A stretch of DNA of 64,000 nt from Shewanella oncorhynchi (GTDB lineage Bacteria; Pseudomonadota; Gammaproteobacteria; Enterobacterales; Shewanellaceae), in the NCBI RefSeq assembly GCF_012584455.1, contig NZ_JABAEB010000010.1, forward strand, positions 1-64,000, written 5' to 3'. Below the pieces are notes generated by a model that was not told the DNA's origin, searched no databases, and was given only the letters and a program-made list of their open reading frames with translations. The translations under genes and the position numbers were made by a program. Below are positions 25,291 to 34,896 of this stretch, in pieces. Position 1 is the first letter of the stretch. Each line of letters begins with the position of its first letter.

Positions 25291-26448
25291 TTATAGGGCT
25301 AAGGTCAAAATGTCACGGCTCATGGTTGGGTCAATATTGCCATGTTCGCCTAGTGCCACCATGCCGTGCAGTTCAAGCTGTTTCACTACAGCATCAACGT
25401 GGCTGGCATCGAGATCATAGGCAGATAAATGTGTCGGTATGCCCATGGCTTCGAAGAAAGCCTTGGTTTTTGCGATAGCGGCGTCGATACGCTCGTCATC
25501 TGTACCTGTGTTGATGTGCCACACACGGTCGGCGTACTGGAGTAACTTGTCGCGTTTAGCCTCTTTTGTACATTGCAGCAGGGCAGGCAGTATGATTGCC
25601 AATGTGCGCGCATGGTCGATATCGTAAAGTGCAGTTAGTTCATGGCCAATCATATGGGTTGCCCAGTCGTGGGGAACGCCGACGCCAATTGTGCCGTTGA
25701 GTGCCATAGTGGCAACCCACATTAAGTTCGCGCGAATGTCGTAGTCTTCGGGTTGAACTAGTACCTGTGGACCAAGCTCAATCAAGGTTTGTAACAGACC
25801 TTCGGCAAATCTGTCCTGCACGGCGGCGTTAACTGGGTAAGTGAGGTATTGCTCTGTGATATGTACAAAAGCATCAACCACGCCGTTGGCCACTTGGCGC
25901 TCTGGCAGGGTGAAGGTTTTAGTCGGATCGAGTATTGAGAATTGTGGATAAACCAAATCATTACGGAATGGCAGTTTAGCTTGCAGTGATTTACGGGTCA
26001 CTACGCTGGCGTTGTTCATTTCGGAACCCGTCGCAGGTAAGGTTAACACTGAGCCAAAAGGCATAGCTTGAGTCACATTGGCGCCCCAGCTAGTGAGAAT
26101 GTCCCAAGGTTCGCCTTCAAATACCGCTGCAGCGGCCACAAATTTAGTGCCATCGATAACCGAACCACCGCCAACCGCGAGGAGGAAGTTGATATTCTGC
26201 TCACGCACTTGGGCGACGGCTTTCATTAAGGTTTCATAGGTTGGGTTTGGCTCAATGCCATCGAACTCGACAACGAAACGATTACCCAATGATTGTTTAA
26301 CTTCGTCTAACGTGCCTGTTTTTCTAGCACTGCTGCCGCCAAAGAGGATCATCACTTTAGCATCGCTCGGTACTAGAGAATCAATTTCGGCGATAGTGTC
26401 TTTACCAAAACGGATACGGGTCGGGTTGTAATAGTTAAAATTTAGCAT
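25291..26448 (-). CDS. yqhD: NADPH-dependent aldehyde reductase YqhD
   Basis: 385-aa iron-containing alcohol dehydrogenase family enzyme, close to E. coli YqhD (387 aa) by eye along its whole length. Nucleotide-site motifs include ILFGGSSARKTG and LLAVGGGSVIDGTKF. Metal ligands lie in NGVVDAFVHITEQY and in HDWATHMIGHELTALYDIDHART. It reduces methylglyoxal, acrolein and other short aldehydes with NADPH. A 15-bp operator lies 78-92 bases upstream, with a near-identical copy before the NemR-like repressor gene. Confidence 0.95.
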   Translation of the reverse strand: MLNFNYYNPTRIRFGKDTIAEIDSLVPSDAKVMILFGGSSARKTGTLDEVKQSLGNRFVVEFDGIEPNPTYETLMKAVAQVREQNINFLLAVGGGSVIDGTKFVAAAAVFEGEPWDILTSWGANVTQAMPFGSVLTLPATGSEMNNASVVTRKSLQAKLPFRNDLVYPQFSILDPTKTFTLPERQVANGVVDAFVHITEQYLTYPVNAAVQDRFAEGLLQTLIELGPQVLVQPEDYDIRANLMWVATMALNGTIGVGVPHDWATHMIGHELTALYDIDHARTLAIILPALLQCTKEAKRDKLLQYADRVWHINTGTDDERIDAAIAKTKAFFEAMGIPTHLSAYDLDASHVDAVVKQLELHGMVALGEHGNIDPTMSRDILTLAL

Positions 26449-26525
26449 GGATGATGTTATTCCTATTATTACTTTAAATGAGCAGCGTTAATTGAGCTGC
26501 ATTAATTAATAGCCCGTTAAATTAG

Positions 26526-26540
26526 TAGACCAGTCGTCTA
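26526..26540. promoter_or_regulatory. NemR-like operator before yqhD
   Basis: TAGACCAGTCGTCTA, a TAGAC-N5-GTCTA palindrome. It is 14/15 identical to the site at 27239-27253 and similar to the E. coli NemR box, which also begins TAGACC and ends GTCTA. Confidence 0.82.
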
Positions 26541-26620
26541 ATTTTAGGACGTGAAAATGTATTCTTTAAAAATCTGGGCTGATCGATATCAGCAAATATT
26601 AGTTTTGAGTCGGTATTAGG

Positions 26621-27217
26621 TTAAAGGGCCGTTTTAGGCGTTAAAATGGATTCAGTCGTTACGAGTGCACGTTCGAGTGCCGCAGGGCTGTGGCCCAACT
26701 TGTTCATTAAGCTGGCGCCTAACCACATGTGATACAACATTTCTGCGGTCGATTGCGGATCTTGCTCGGCGATTGATCTATCGGTTATGCCCACTTGAAC
26801 ACAAGTCGTTAACCTCTCTATGATACCGGCGGAACCTTTAAGTAAGGCAACACGCATGGCTTCGGATAAATCGGCCACTTCGGCGCTGAGTTTCACGACC
26901 AGACACTTTTGATCTACGCAGCCATCGGCTTGTACGTGCAACCATTGTTGCCAGTATTGCATCAAGCGTTGATGTCCTGTCAGTGTCGAGTCATTGAATA
27001 ATGCGTCTAAATCTAATTGATATTTTTCAAAATAATCAGTAATAAGCGCTTCGCCAAATTGTTCTTTGGATTTGAAGTAGTGATAAAACGAGCCTTTTGG
27101 CACTTCGGCCGCCTGCAGCAGTAGGGATAAGCCGACGCTGGAGAAGCCTTTGCGTACGATCAGCTTGTAGCCGATGTCGAGAATGTGCTGGCGAGTGGAT
27201 TGAGTTTCAATTTTCAT
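26621..27217 (-). CDS. nemR: TetR-family repressor, NemR-like electrophile sensor
   Basis: 198-aa repressor. The helix-turn-helix reads GFSSVGLSLLLQAAEVPKGSFYHYFKSKEQFG, very like E. coli NemR. The segment QKCLVVKLSAEVADLSEAMR aligns with the NemR stretch holding its regulatory Cys106, and the cysteine is kept. NemR is released from DNA by bleach, quinones and methylglyoxal (known). Its operator TAGACCGGTCGTCTA lies 22 bases upstream of the ATG, so it should repress itself and yqhD. The orthology is from remembered sequence and not proven. Confidence 0.88.
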   Translation of the reverse strand: MKIETQSTRQHILDIGYKLIVRKGFSSVGLSLLLQAAEVPKGSFYHYFKSKEQFGEALITDYFEKYQLDLDALFNDSTLTGHQRLMQYWQQWLHVQADGCVDQKCLVVKLSAEVADLSEAMRVALLKGSAGIIERLTTCVQVGITDRSIAEQDPQSTAEMLYHMWLGASLMNKLGHSPAALERALVTTESILTPKTAL

Positions 27218-27238
27218 GTGGGATAGGATAAATCAAAT

Positions 27239-27253
27239 TAGACCGGTCGTCTA
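27239..27253. promoter_or_regulatory. NemR-like operator before the repressor gene
   Basis: TAGACCGGTCGTCTA, differing from the yqhD site at one base. It lies 22 bases before the repressor start codon. Confidence 0.82.
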
Positions 27254-27417
27254 GTGTTGTTTTTATCGGCGATTTCAACACATTCGATTTAGTATGCTTT
27301 GCATTGTGAGTTTTACGCTGCCTTGAGCTAGGTTAATAAAATTGCAAAATTGATAAATGTCAGATGGATAGGGCATTCTGATGGTGAAATGGTGAAATGG
27401 TTCGGTAGGACAACATA

Positions 27418-27449
27418 CTCACAGTGCTGAGATAAACCGTCACTGTGAG
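27418..27449 (-). terminator. Hairpin after ppnP
   Basis: CTCACAGTG and CACTGTGAG are perfect 9-bp inverted arms around a 14-base loop, 57 bases beyond the ppnP stop. The tail has few T residues. It may end ppnP transcription. Confidence 0.5.
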
Positions 27450-27505
27450 CATTCTATTCACGATTGATGTGAAATATTAATCGTACTGCCACTCAATCGA
27501 GATGA

Positions 27506-27817
27506 TTAGAGGTAGCTACAGCAATATTCGGCAATGGCAGTATTGCGGATTTTAAAGCTAACATTCGCAGCCAGCTCAAACTGAGTTCCTTCGCTAAATT
27601 CTTGCCAAGTCGTTGTTTCTGGAAGTAACACCTCAAAACGGCCGCTAGTCACTTCCATGATTTCGCCTTGGGAGGTTGAGAACTCATATTCCCCTGGTAA
27701 TACAACACCTAAGGTTTGCTTGCTGCCATCGGCAAAAAATACGCTACGGCTAGCCACTTTGCCATCAAAGTAGATGTTGGCTTTTTTAGATACTGACACT
27801 TGCTCGAGTAAACTCAT
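27506..27817 (-). CDS. ppnP: Pyrimidine/purine nucleoside phosphorylase PpnP (YaiE, DUF1255)
   Basis: 103-aa small cupin-fold enzyme splitting a broad range of nucleosides with phosphate. Family landmarks are [45 protein letters not shown] and the C-terminal YCCSYL. E. coli PpnP is 94 aa. It is monocistronic: the nearest gene downstream (nemR) is 288 bases away. The ATG is preceded by AGAGGA, spaced normally. Confidence 0.93.
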   Translation of the reverse strand: MSLLEQVSVSKKANIYFDGKVASRSVFFADGSKQTLGVVLPGEYEFSTSQGEIMEVTSGRFEVLLPETTTWQEFSEGTQFELAANVSFKIRNTAIAEYCCSYL

Positions 27818-28174
27818 TATTAATCCTCTATAAATTGGCTTGATATGAATTTATATGCATATTTAATAAATTTCAATGCATCATTGTCGCATGGATGTGC
27901 GCATTCAATATCAGTTGATGCTAACGTTCGGTTTATCGCTTATTTCCCACTATATCATTTTATTTGAAATGGTCGGTATGGCGTGGCTGTCATTTAAAGT
28001 TGTTAATCATTTTTTTACTTAAAAATAATGAGTTGTCGGCATTTTAGTGAACTTTTGATGAAAATAGTCGGCACCGCTTTGTTTAGCTGAGATTCTTCTC
28101 CTATAGTTTTAAGGCAGGTTTGATTCTGCAAAGATTGAAGGAATGGAATTCGACGCGCGACAAGGAGTCTCACC
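27818..28174. other. Divergent intergenic region, no recognised gene
   Basis: Between ppnP and a chemoreceptor gene. It is AT-rich with TTTATATGCATATTTAATAAATTT near the ppnP side split by short palindromes. I saw no FliA-type promoter before the chemoreceptor, in contrast to the receptor at 37658-39574. Confidence 0.4.
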
Positions 28175-30130
28175 ATGGGTTTTACTCGTAAAATTCAGCT
28201 TATCAGTTTATTGATTGTCCTATTACCCCTCATATTTGCCACCGCAATAGTGACTTACATTGCTCGGGATGAATTGTTTGCCGAGGCTCAGTCTCGTTTA
28301 GTGGCTGTGCGTGAGATCAAGCAACGGCAGATTGTTGGTATGTTCCAGGACTTTTCCGATAACCTGCAGGCCGTCAGCGCCGTAATTGCCAGCCAAAAAA
28401 GCCTCGATACTCTTACTGACATAGATCAAACCTTGCAGTCATTAAATAAATCCCTCGGTTTTTATGACCTATTTATTATTAGTGACGATGGCACCGTTTT
28501 ATATACAGTGGCGAAGGAGTCTGATTTCGGCACCAATTTGCGTACTGGACCCTTCCATGACTCGGGATTAGCACAGTTATTCAATAAGGCATTGGGATCG
28601 GCGGGCACAGTATTACTACAAGATTTTTCCGCATACGCGCCTTCAAATGGTCAACCTGCGGCATTTATTGGCCAGTCGATTCAGTTCAATCAGCAAAGAT
28701 TGGTGGTGGCGGCTCAAGTATCAATCGATCGCATCAACAGAGTTATGCAAATTCGTGAGGGTATGGGGCAAAGTGGTGAAACTTATCTTATTGGCCCAAA
28801 TAATCGTATGCGTTCCGATTCTTTTCTCGATCCCATTAATCGCACTGTTACGGCTTCGTTTGCGGGAACGGTAGCTCAGAATGGTGTTGATACGCTGGCG
28901 GTAAAGGAGGCGCTGGCTGGTAAATCGGGTGTGATGCAAGTGAATGACTATAACAATAATCCCGTTTTATCCGCTTATTCTCCTGTCGTTGAGCTCGGTT
29001 TACGTTGGGGTTTGATGGCTGAAATTGATGTGAGTGAAATAGCAGCTCCCGCCTACCGTATGATGTTTATTGGCTTATCTGTTTGTGCAGCAGCCTTAGT
29101 GTTGGCGTTCGCTGCCGCTAAGTTAGTTACAGGGTTTGTATTAAAGCCGCTCGGCGGTGAGCCTGAGGACATGTGTAACTTGACCAGTATGATCGCCTCT
29201 GGCGATTTAACTCATAATTTACCGCATGTTCAAACGGATAATCACCTGATGAGTTGGTTGGCGCGGATGCAAACTAAGCTCAAAGAAATCATCAGTCAGC
29301 TGGTGGGCGTTGGGCATGAACTTGAATCTGCCGCCGAACAAAACTCTGCCGCTATGACACAAGCCGATTGCAGTATTCAGATGCAGGCCAAAGAAACCGA
29401 TATGTTGGCTACTGCAGTTGAAGAAATGAGTTATGCCGCAGCTGAAATCAGCACGAATACGATGAGATCCTCCGATGAAGTGTCCGCCTGTACCCATTCG
29501 AGTGAAATTCTTTCGCAAAACTTGGCTAGTACTCGTAAAAGCTTAAAAGTGACCTTGAGCAGTTTTGCAACTATTCATCAACAGGTGGGCAGTCTTGAGG
29601 CGGATAGTCAGAAAATCGGCTCAGTATTAGCTGTGATAAATGCGATTGCGGAACAAACTAATCTCTTGTCTCTTAATGCGGCGATTGAAGCTGCGAGAGC
29701 TGGCGAGCATGGTCGTGGATTTGCTGTGGTTGCCGATGAGGTGCGTCAGTTAGCGGTGAAGGTTCAGTTAGCGACTCAGGATATTGGGCAAGTGCTAAAA
29801 GGCATTCAGCAGCAGTCTGGCGTGCTGGCGTTGCATAGTGTGACTTGTTCCACTGAAGCCTCTAAAACCGCAGAAGATGCGGATGGAATGCAGACCGCGG
29901 TGGATGATATTGCTTTGCGCTTAGAAACCTTAAAGGCATTAATGATTCAAACCGCAACCGCTGCGGAAGAACAAACAACGGTTTCGGCGACGATTGCGCA
30001 GGGGATTGCGGGCTTAAGCGTGGCGGCGGAGGAAAATAGTGCTGCTATCAGCCAAGTGGCAGCGAGTACGCGGAGTCTGTTAGGGTTAGCGAATCAGCTT
30101 GGTTTAACAACGGCACAGTTTAAGGTGTAG
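28175..30130 (+). CDS. Methyl-accepting chemotaxis protein with periplasmic Cache sensor
   Basis: 651-aa chemoreceptor. Membrane helix 1 is [22 protein letters not shown]. The periplasmic sensor (about 35-285) has Cache-like features including [29 protein letters not shown]. Helix 2 is near 292-315, followed by [20 protein letters not shown], a degenerate HAMP region. The signalling tip contains [37 protein letters not shown], with Ser for the usual Ala and His for Gln, so it should still bind CheA/CheW. AAGGAG lies before the ATG. The ligand is unknown. Confidence 0.93.
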   Translation: MGFTRKIQLISLLIVLLPLIFATAIVTYIARDELFAEAQSRLVAVREIKQRQIVGMFQDFSDNLQAVSAVIASQKSLDTLTDIDQTLQSLNKSLGFYDLFIISDDGTVLYTVAKESDFGTNLRTGPFHDSGLAQLFNKALGSAGTVLLQDFSAYAPSNGQPAAFIGQSIQFNQQRLVVAAQVSIDRINRVMQIREGMGQSGETYLIGPNNRMRSDSFLDPINRTVTASFAGTVAQNGVDTLAVKEALAGKSGVMQVNDYNNNPVLSAYSPVVELGLRWGLMAEIDVSEIAAPAYRMMFIGLSVCAAALVLAFAAAKLVTGFVLKPLGGEPEDMCNLTSMIASGDLTHNLPHVQTDNHLMSWLARMQTKLKEIISQLVGVGHELESAAEQNSAAMTQADCSIQMQAKETDMLATAVEEMSYAAAEISTNTMRSSDEVSACTHSSEILSQNLASTRKSLKVTLSSFATIHQQVGSLEADSQKIGSVLAVINAIAEQTNLLSLNAAIEAARAGEHGRGFAVVADEVRQLAVKVQLATQDIGQVLKGIQQQSGVLALHSVTCSTEASKTAEDADGMQTAVDDIALRLETLKALMIQTATAAEEQTTVSATIAQGIAGLSVAAEENSAAISQVAASTRSLLGLANQLGLTTAQFKV

Positions 30131-30202
30131 ATATTTTTCGCTGCATTTACAGTGTTCTCACCTTAGTTGGTGCTGTAAATGTGACTGAGCTGGATGTTAC
30201 AC

Positions 30203-30236
30203 ATCCGCCAGAAATGGATTTCTGGCGGATATTTTT
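30203..30236 (+). terminator. Terminator of the chemoreceptor gene
   Basis: ATCCGCCAGAAA-TGGA-TTTCTGGCGGAT, a perfect 12-bp stem followed by ATTTTT. Confidence 0.92.
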
Positions 30237-30271
30237 ATCAGGACTTCAGTTGGTTATCCCATGAGTGAGCA

Positions 30272-32386
30272 TTAACGTTTACGCCAAATTGTCATTTCTG
30301 AGATGGAATGTTGGAATTTACGTTTAGTCTCGCGGATCACGAAGGGAATTTCCTTCACTGCGACCAGCTCAAATTGGCCGATCAAGGTTTCGGTCAAACC
30401 ATCTAAGGTGGTGAAGTTCTCTCCTTTGACTTTAACGCCACCTAACCATTTATCCTTGGGCGTATAATCTTCAAGCCAAGTGTATGGCGAGGCAATCACA
30501 AGGTATCCACCTTGATTAATCCGCTGGGCAATACTGGTTAAAAAGTGCTTAGGCTCGTTTAACCTGTCGATAAGATTTGAGGCATAAACCAAATCATAAC
30601 CTGTGTAGATGGGCTTTAAATTACAGGCATCACCTTGCATAAAGTTGACCTTTTTCGCCTCAAGCTCATATCCCAGTTTCGCGAGACTCGCGCTCTTAAA
30701 TTCCTGTAAGTCGCCTTCGGTACGTATGGTGTAACGTTTTTCACCTTGTTCTGTCAGCGCATAGGCCTGTTGAATAAAGCGCGCCGAGAAGTCGATACCA
30801 TCAACATGATCAAACACTTTTGCCAGCTCGAAACTCGCGCGACCAACGGAGCAGCCGATATCAAGGGCTTTAGCTGTATGAGTCAATTGAATTTCACTCA
30901 GCGCTTGCTGCACACCATTGACGCAGAAGTTAGCAACCCCGAAATATTCGGCGCCATAGTGGAATTCAAGGTATTGGGAAATCAGTTCATCCGTTTCGTA
31001 CACATTGACCTCGGCCATTTGAGCTGGATTTTGGGTGGATTCCACATAGCGAAAGCCCGCGTGTTGATAAAAATGTCGACGAAACGCATAGCGTGATGAA
31101 GCTATTGCCTCATTACCCGTAGAGATCCACGAGCCGCCTTTGATGAGATTATGTTTGCCATCGAAGGTTGGGGTGGAGAAATCATCGTAAAGTGGGTGTA
31201 CGGCGAAGCCGTCAAAACCGTCGATTGCGGTTTCTGTCCATTGCCAAACATTACCGACAATATCGAAAAAGCCATTATGTTCGAAGCGATTCACTGGGCA
31301 AGAAGAGGCGTAATAAGCCAAAGCAATATTGCCCGGCACTTCATGCCAATCGGGCGCATCTGCAGGCACATTCTCGCGTAAGATGTACCATTCGGCTTCC
31401 GTCAGTAGGCGAATGTTGCTTTGCTTTTGTTCGGCTTTCCAATTACAGAAGGCCTTAGCTTCGAGCTGATTCACTTCAACAGGCCAGTTTAATGGCAGCG
31501 GGATTTCTTCTGCTAAGTTACGTTGCCACCATTTATCTTGTCTTAAGCACCAAAAACGCGGCATTTGTGCTTGGGTATAGGCAAGCCAAGCTTGGCCTTC
31601 TTCATTCCAAAATTGGGGTGAGCGATAGCCGCCAGCTTCGACGAATGCGAGATACTCTTGATTCGTGACTAAGAATTTAGCAGCCTTAAAGTCGTTAACG
31701 TTAAATATTTTATGGCCGTATTCATTGTCCCAGCCGTAGGTTTGGTCTTGTTCTGTTTTGCCTAAGGTCACCTTTTGCCCTTTTACAGCCAATAAACTGT
31801 TGGTTTCGGCAGGGGCGGTGTCTTGGCACGCAGGCCAGAGGTGGGTGGGCGCGACATATTCCAGCGGCAGTTGGCGGATGATCACCGATGAGGTTTCTAA
31901 ATGAATACGCTCATGTTCAATGCCCATCAAAATGATCCAAGCTGGACTATTTTGAGTGATAGGTAACGCTAGAGGCATTTCATCGATAACACGATTGACG
32001 ACAGCATTAACTTGTTGGCGATAGCTTCGCACCTCTGCCACATCCGGCCACGGATAATGTTGTTCGTTCAAATCATCCCAAGACATCTCATCGACACCAA
32101 TGGCGAACATGGATTCGAAGTTGTCGTTTACTCGTTCATCGAGAAATTTACCGAGTTTGAGTTTGTTGATATAGAAAGTGGCCGTATGGCCAAAGTAAAA
32201 AATTAACGGATGGCGTAGCGGCTCGGCTTTGAGGTAATAGGCGCTATCTTCTTGGATCAAATCATACAGAGACTCGTATAAAGCCCATGTCTGATTAAAG
32301 TATTGCTTAAGCTCTTGACGCTTTCCGGCCTCAGTTTCACCAATGAGCTTAAGGGTTTGAGGGGGTTGCGTTATGGGCTTATCCAT
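30272..32386 (-). CDS. ovoA: Ovothiol synthase OvoA (5-histidylcysteine sulfoxide synthase with methyltransferase domain)
   Basis: 704-aa fusion enzyme of ovothiol A biosynthesis. The N-terminal DinB-like part holds the iron ligands H67 (YFGHTATFY) and H158/H162 (IEHERIHLETSS). The middle is the formylglycine-enzyme-like sulfoxide synthase (VPGNIALAYYASSCPVNRF; NVWQWTETAIDGF; RYAFRRHFYQHAGFRYV). The C-terminal 240 residues form a class I methyltransferase with AKALDIGCSVGRASFELA, the predicted mercaptohistidine N-methylase. The iron part joins cysteine to the histidine C5. The ATG at 32386 is preferred over the frame start at 32428, since MDKPITQPPQ begins the family-like sequence. A lyase (OvoB) gene is not seen nearby. 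Confidence 0.95.
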   Translation of the reverse strand: MDKPITQPPQTLKLIGETEAGKRQELKQYFNQTWALYESLYDLIQEDSAYYLKAEPLRHPLIFYFGHTATFYINKLKLGKFLDERVNDNFESMFAIGVDEMSWDDLNEQHYPWPDVAEVRSYRQQVNAVVNRVIDEMPLALPITQNSPAWIILMGIEHERIHLETSSVIIRQLPLEYVAPTHLWPACQDTAPAETNSLLAVKGQKVTLGKTEQDQTYGWDNEYGHKIFNVNDFKAAKFLVTNQEYLAFVEAGGYRSPQFWNEEGQAWLAYTQAQMPRFWCLRQDKWWQRNLAEEIPLPLNWPVEVNQLEAKAFCNWKAEQKQSNIRLLTEAEWYILRENVPADAPDWHEVPGNIALAYYASSCPVNRFEHNGFFDIVGNVWQWTETAIDGFDGFAVHPLYDDFSTPTFDGKHNLIKGGSWISTGNEAIASSRYAFRRHFYQHAGFRYVESTQNPAQMAEVNVYETDELISQYLEFHYGAEYFGVANFCVNGVQQALSEIQLTHTAKALDIGCSVGRASFELAKVFDHVDGIDFSARFIQQAYALTEQGEKRYTIRTEGDLQEFKSASLAKLGYELEAKKVNFMQGDACNLKPIYTGYDLVYASNLIDRLNEPKHFLTSIAQRINQGGYLVIASPYTWLEDYTPKDKWLGGVKVKGENFTTLDGLTETLIGQFELVAVKEIPFVIRETKRKFQHSISEMTIWRKR

Positions 32387-32751
32387 AGACAAGTAAACTC
32401 CGAATTTATCGGCCTGCGGCGCAAGCATGGGAAGATTAATCTATCGTGTGTGACTCTATACGCGATTACTGAGCTCAGGATCACTTTGTCAGCTTAATGT
32501 GTCGGTTTGAGGCAAAGTGTTTTACAAACTAACAGAAAGACCAATAGAGTCCAACATCAGTGCTGGAGCTTAAAGCATCTCAGGTATGACCCTTTGGTTT
32601 GGAATTATCTTACAAAGAAAGTGATGCGCTCAATTTAGTGATGCTATCCCTTACAGGGATTAAAATTATTTTATCCCTGAAGAGTATTTTCTCTGTCGGG
32701 GTTAAGGCAGAATGATCCCGTCCGTAAAATTATTATGCAGGATATAACGGG
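32387..32751. other. Divergent intergenic region with a short inverted repeat
   Basis: Between ovoA and a small unknown gene. CAGGGAT (32654-32660) and ATCCCTG (32673-32679) form an AT-looped dyad about 70 bases before the plus-strand gene and might be a regulator site. No coding signal was seen. Confidence 0.4.
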
Positions 32752-33147
32752 ATGACAATTAACGCATTATGGATACCCGCCTGGTATGAGCTTGATCCGT
32801 CGATCGTAGTGGGTGTGACTGAGGAGTTTGTTTTTCACAAGACTGCCGCAAACGAGGCGTTAAAGTTTTACAGCGGTGCAAAGGAAAACGATGCCGTTAA
32901 GGCAACCGGAACTATTTCGGCCATTAAGCACAATGTCTTGGGGGACATTGAAAGTGTCGATGCGCAGGGGCTCGATTATACGCTTGTGTTGCAAGATGGA
33001 CGGCGTTTGTTAGTCAACGCAGAGGAAAACCCTGGCTTGGTTTATGAGTGGGTTGATGACAGTTGGCAGCCTTCAGATATGGTCATTACAGATTGGACAT
33101 TAGCAGTACAATTTGCGTCTTTATCACCATTGACGCCAATAAAGTAA
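32752..33147 (+). CDS. Hypothetical protein, unknown function
   Basis: 131-aa soluble protein that I do not recognise. It is acidic, with no signal peptide or membrane helix. There are beta-rich segments (ALWIPAWYELDPSIVVGV; LDYTLVLQDGRRLLVNA) and Trp-rich ends (YEWVDDSWQPSDMVITDWTLAVQF). The ATG lies 9 bases after AGGA. It appears to be a single gene with a strong hairpin after it. Confidence 0.72.
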   Translation: MTINALWIPAWYELDPSIVVGVTEEFVFHKTAANEALKFYSGAKENDAVKATGTISAIKHNVLGDIESVDAQGLDYTLVLQDGRRLLVNAEENPGLVYEWVDDSWQPSDMVITDWTLAVQFASLSPLTPIK

Positions 33148-33177
33148 TTGAAGGTTTATCGTGAGTAACTAGATGGC

Positions 33178-33223
33178 AAAGTGCAGTTAGCGCTCGGGAT
33201 CCGAGGTTGACTGCACTTTTACT
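33178..33223 (+). terminator. Long hairpin ending two convergent small genes
   Basis: AAAGTGCAGT and ACTGCACTTT are outer 10-bp arms; CTCGG-GAT-CCGAG is an inner stem. TTTAC follows on the plus strand. The minus-strand small gene ends inside it, so its last codons are part of the stem. Confidence 0.72.
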
Positions 33224-33369
33224 TGTTCAGCAAGTTGTTGGTATTCTTGTTTGATTTCTGCAATATAAACATCGTGAAAATTCAATTCATTAAATTCTTC
33301 TATACAGAGCTGATAACGGCGTAGCTGCTCAGATTTTTCTTCGGCGGTATCCCATATTTCCATTAGCAT
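33187..33369 (-). CDS. Small acidic hypothetical protein
   Basis: About 60-aa helical protein (MLMEIWDTAEEKSEQLRRY...), rich in Glu and Gln, predicted to be a pair of helices without membrane segments. Starts are possible at 33384, 33369 and 33363; 33369 is best placed behind GGAA. Its last ten codons lie within the hairpin at 33178-33223. No family was recognised. It could be a real small gene, since codon use and amphipathic helix pattern look natural, but support is modest. Confidence 0.55.
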   Translation of the reverse strand: MLMEIWDTAEEKSEQLRRYQLCIEEFNELNFHDVYIAEIKQEYQQLAEQVKVQSTSDPER

Positions 33370-33730
33370 AGCGTTTGATTCCATTCATAAATTTAATATA
33401 TGTATCCTGCATGCATTTTAACTATGTCTACTGATAATTAATCGAGTCGGCTTCAAAATGGTTACGCTTCATTTTGTCCTGAGACGTTATCTTTTCTATA
33501 AATCGATTTTAAACAAAGTGTTAGAGTTAACAGCTATGTTATACCGTATGGGTGTATAACTGTTTTCCTCGTCTTCTTCGGGACAAATGCTTACATCAAG
33601 GCGCTGCCATATCCTTATAATGTTTCTATCTTGATGATTGGATTGTGCCTGTGAGCATTTTGCTCTAGATTGATATTTCTTTGTTTTTATCTTCTGGCCT
33701 TGATGCTTTTTTGCCCTTTGGAGCCGTGTA
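33370..33730. other. Intergenic region, no convincing gene
   Basis: AT-rich DNA between a small minus-strand gene and the PfkB kinase gene. An 88-codon minus frame (33496-33762) overlaps the kinase start and has a composition unlike a protein (many Lys, Gln and Ser, no pattern), so it is not called. Confidence 0.4.
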
Positions 33731-34582
33731 ATGGCTAATATTCTGTTAGTTGCCAATCTCAACTGTGATCGGATCTTACTGCTTGATAAACCTTTAAAAA
33801 CAGGTGGACGTTTCCATTATCAAGATGGCGGCCAAAGGCTCGGCGGCGGTGGGGCAAATACCGGATTAGGTTTAGTCTGGGCAGGGCATAGCGTCGCGCT
33901 GGTGAGTCAAGTGGGCCGTGATGACATGGGGGATTGGCTCATTGCAGAAGCCAGTACTCAAGGGCTCGATTGTCGTTTAGTGCAGCGCCGCGCCGGTAAT
34001 ACATGCGAAATGCTACTCGTGATGACGCCAGACGGCGAGCGCACCATTATTCGGCCACAAAGACCCATATTTGAATTATCTGTACCGCCAAAATGGCAGC
34101 AATGGGACGCGTTGTATTTTAATACTTCCGCTGAAGGCTCTGTCAGCTGGGCAAAAACAGCTTTAGAACATTGTCTTGTGGTCGCGCAATTAGCCAAGGA
34201 CGACAGACAGAGACCTTGTCATATTTTATTGGCCTCCATGAGTGATATTCAGGGGCGTTGTGATGGCGCATCTTGGGAATATGGCAAAAGCATTGGCGGC
34301 GATTGTCTGCGTTACTTTATTGTCACCGATGGTATCAATGGGGCTAAGGTTTACACGCACGATCAAGTGCAGCATATTGCCGCTATCCCTGCCACAGTTG
34401 TTGATACCACTGGCGCGGGTGATGCCTATGCGGCAGGGTTGATCCACAGTCTCTGCATCGGCCAGTCGATTACTGAGGCCATGGCAGAAGGGGCGATTTG
34501 GGCGGCATTTGCGGTGGCAACTGATAGTTCTATTCCGGGTGAGGCACTAAAACAGTATTTAGAGGCGAAGCAAATCGCATGA
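33731..34582 (+). CDS. PfkB-family carbohydrate or nucleoside kinase
   Basis: 283-aa cytosolic kinase of the ribokinase/PfkB fold. The N-terminal GGQRLGGGGANTGLGLVWAG is the substrate-side signature, and DTTGAGDAYAAGL is the ATP/catalytic signature with the general-base Asp. Size fits the family (about 290-320 aa), slightly short. The sugar substrate cannot be told; there are no sugar-pathway neighbours. The ATG at 33731 is the first in frame. Confidence 0.87.
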   Translation: MANILLVANLNCDRILLLDKPLKTGGRFHYQDGGQRLGGGGANTGLGLVWAGHSVALVSQVGRDDMGDWLIAEASTQGLDCRLVQRRAGNTCEMLLVMTPDGERTIIRPQRPIFELSVPPKWQQWDALYFNTSAEGSVSWAKTALEHCLVVAQLAKDDRQRPCHILLASMSDIQGRCDGASWEYGKSIGGDCLRYFIVTDGINGAKVYTHDQVQHIAAIPATVVDTTGAGDAYAAGLIHSLCIGQSITEAMAEGAIWAAFAVATDSSIPGEALKQYLEAKQIA

Positions 34583-34896
34583 AAATCTGCGGGCGACCAG
34601 TTTGAGTCATCTTTTTGTCATACGTCCTTGCTAGAGTATGTCTTGTGGCGCATAGCTTGTCCCTTAACGTTTTCTTGTACTTTTCTCCCATTTATTGGTT
34701 AGTATGTTTTTTGCCTCGTTTCCCCAACGAGGCATTTTTTTGCTCAAAATAAAGTTATTCCATCGTAGAACGCCAATACGACAGAAATCTTGTGCGGCCA
34801 TGGCACAATTGCGTTAACATTTATTCAACTAAAATAGTTATCGTTAAATTAAAATAATAAGCCACTCAAGGTGTTCTGTAGTCTTTGGAGTTGAGA
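34583..34896. other. Intergenic region between kinase and cyclase genes
   Basis: Holds the kinase terminator at 34712-34741 and an AT-rich stretch that probably contains the promoter of the cyclase gene. No further gene or motif was recognised. Confidence 0.4.
34712..34741 (+). terminator. Terminator before the Cache-GGDEF gene
   Basis: TGCCTCGTT-TCCCC-AACGAGGCA followed by seven T residues. It lies 130 bases after the kinase gene. Confidence 0.93.

Noticed and set aside
27263-27270. Perfect GCCGATAA (FliA -10) on the minus strand before the NemR-like gene
   Set aside because: The -35 position holds AATCGAAT, a poor match, and the gene is not motility-related.
27380-27405. Short repeat GGTGAAATGGTGAAATGG
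   Set aside because: Only two short copies in non-coding DNA, no link to a gene start.
32406-32413. GCCGATAA on the minus strand before ovoA
   Set aside because: No -35 match at the right spacing.
33496-33762. 88-codon minus frame before the PfkB kinase
   Set aside because: Overlaps the kinase start, low-complexity Lys/Gln/Ser content, no ribosome site.
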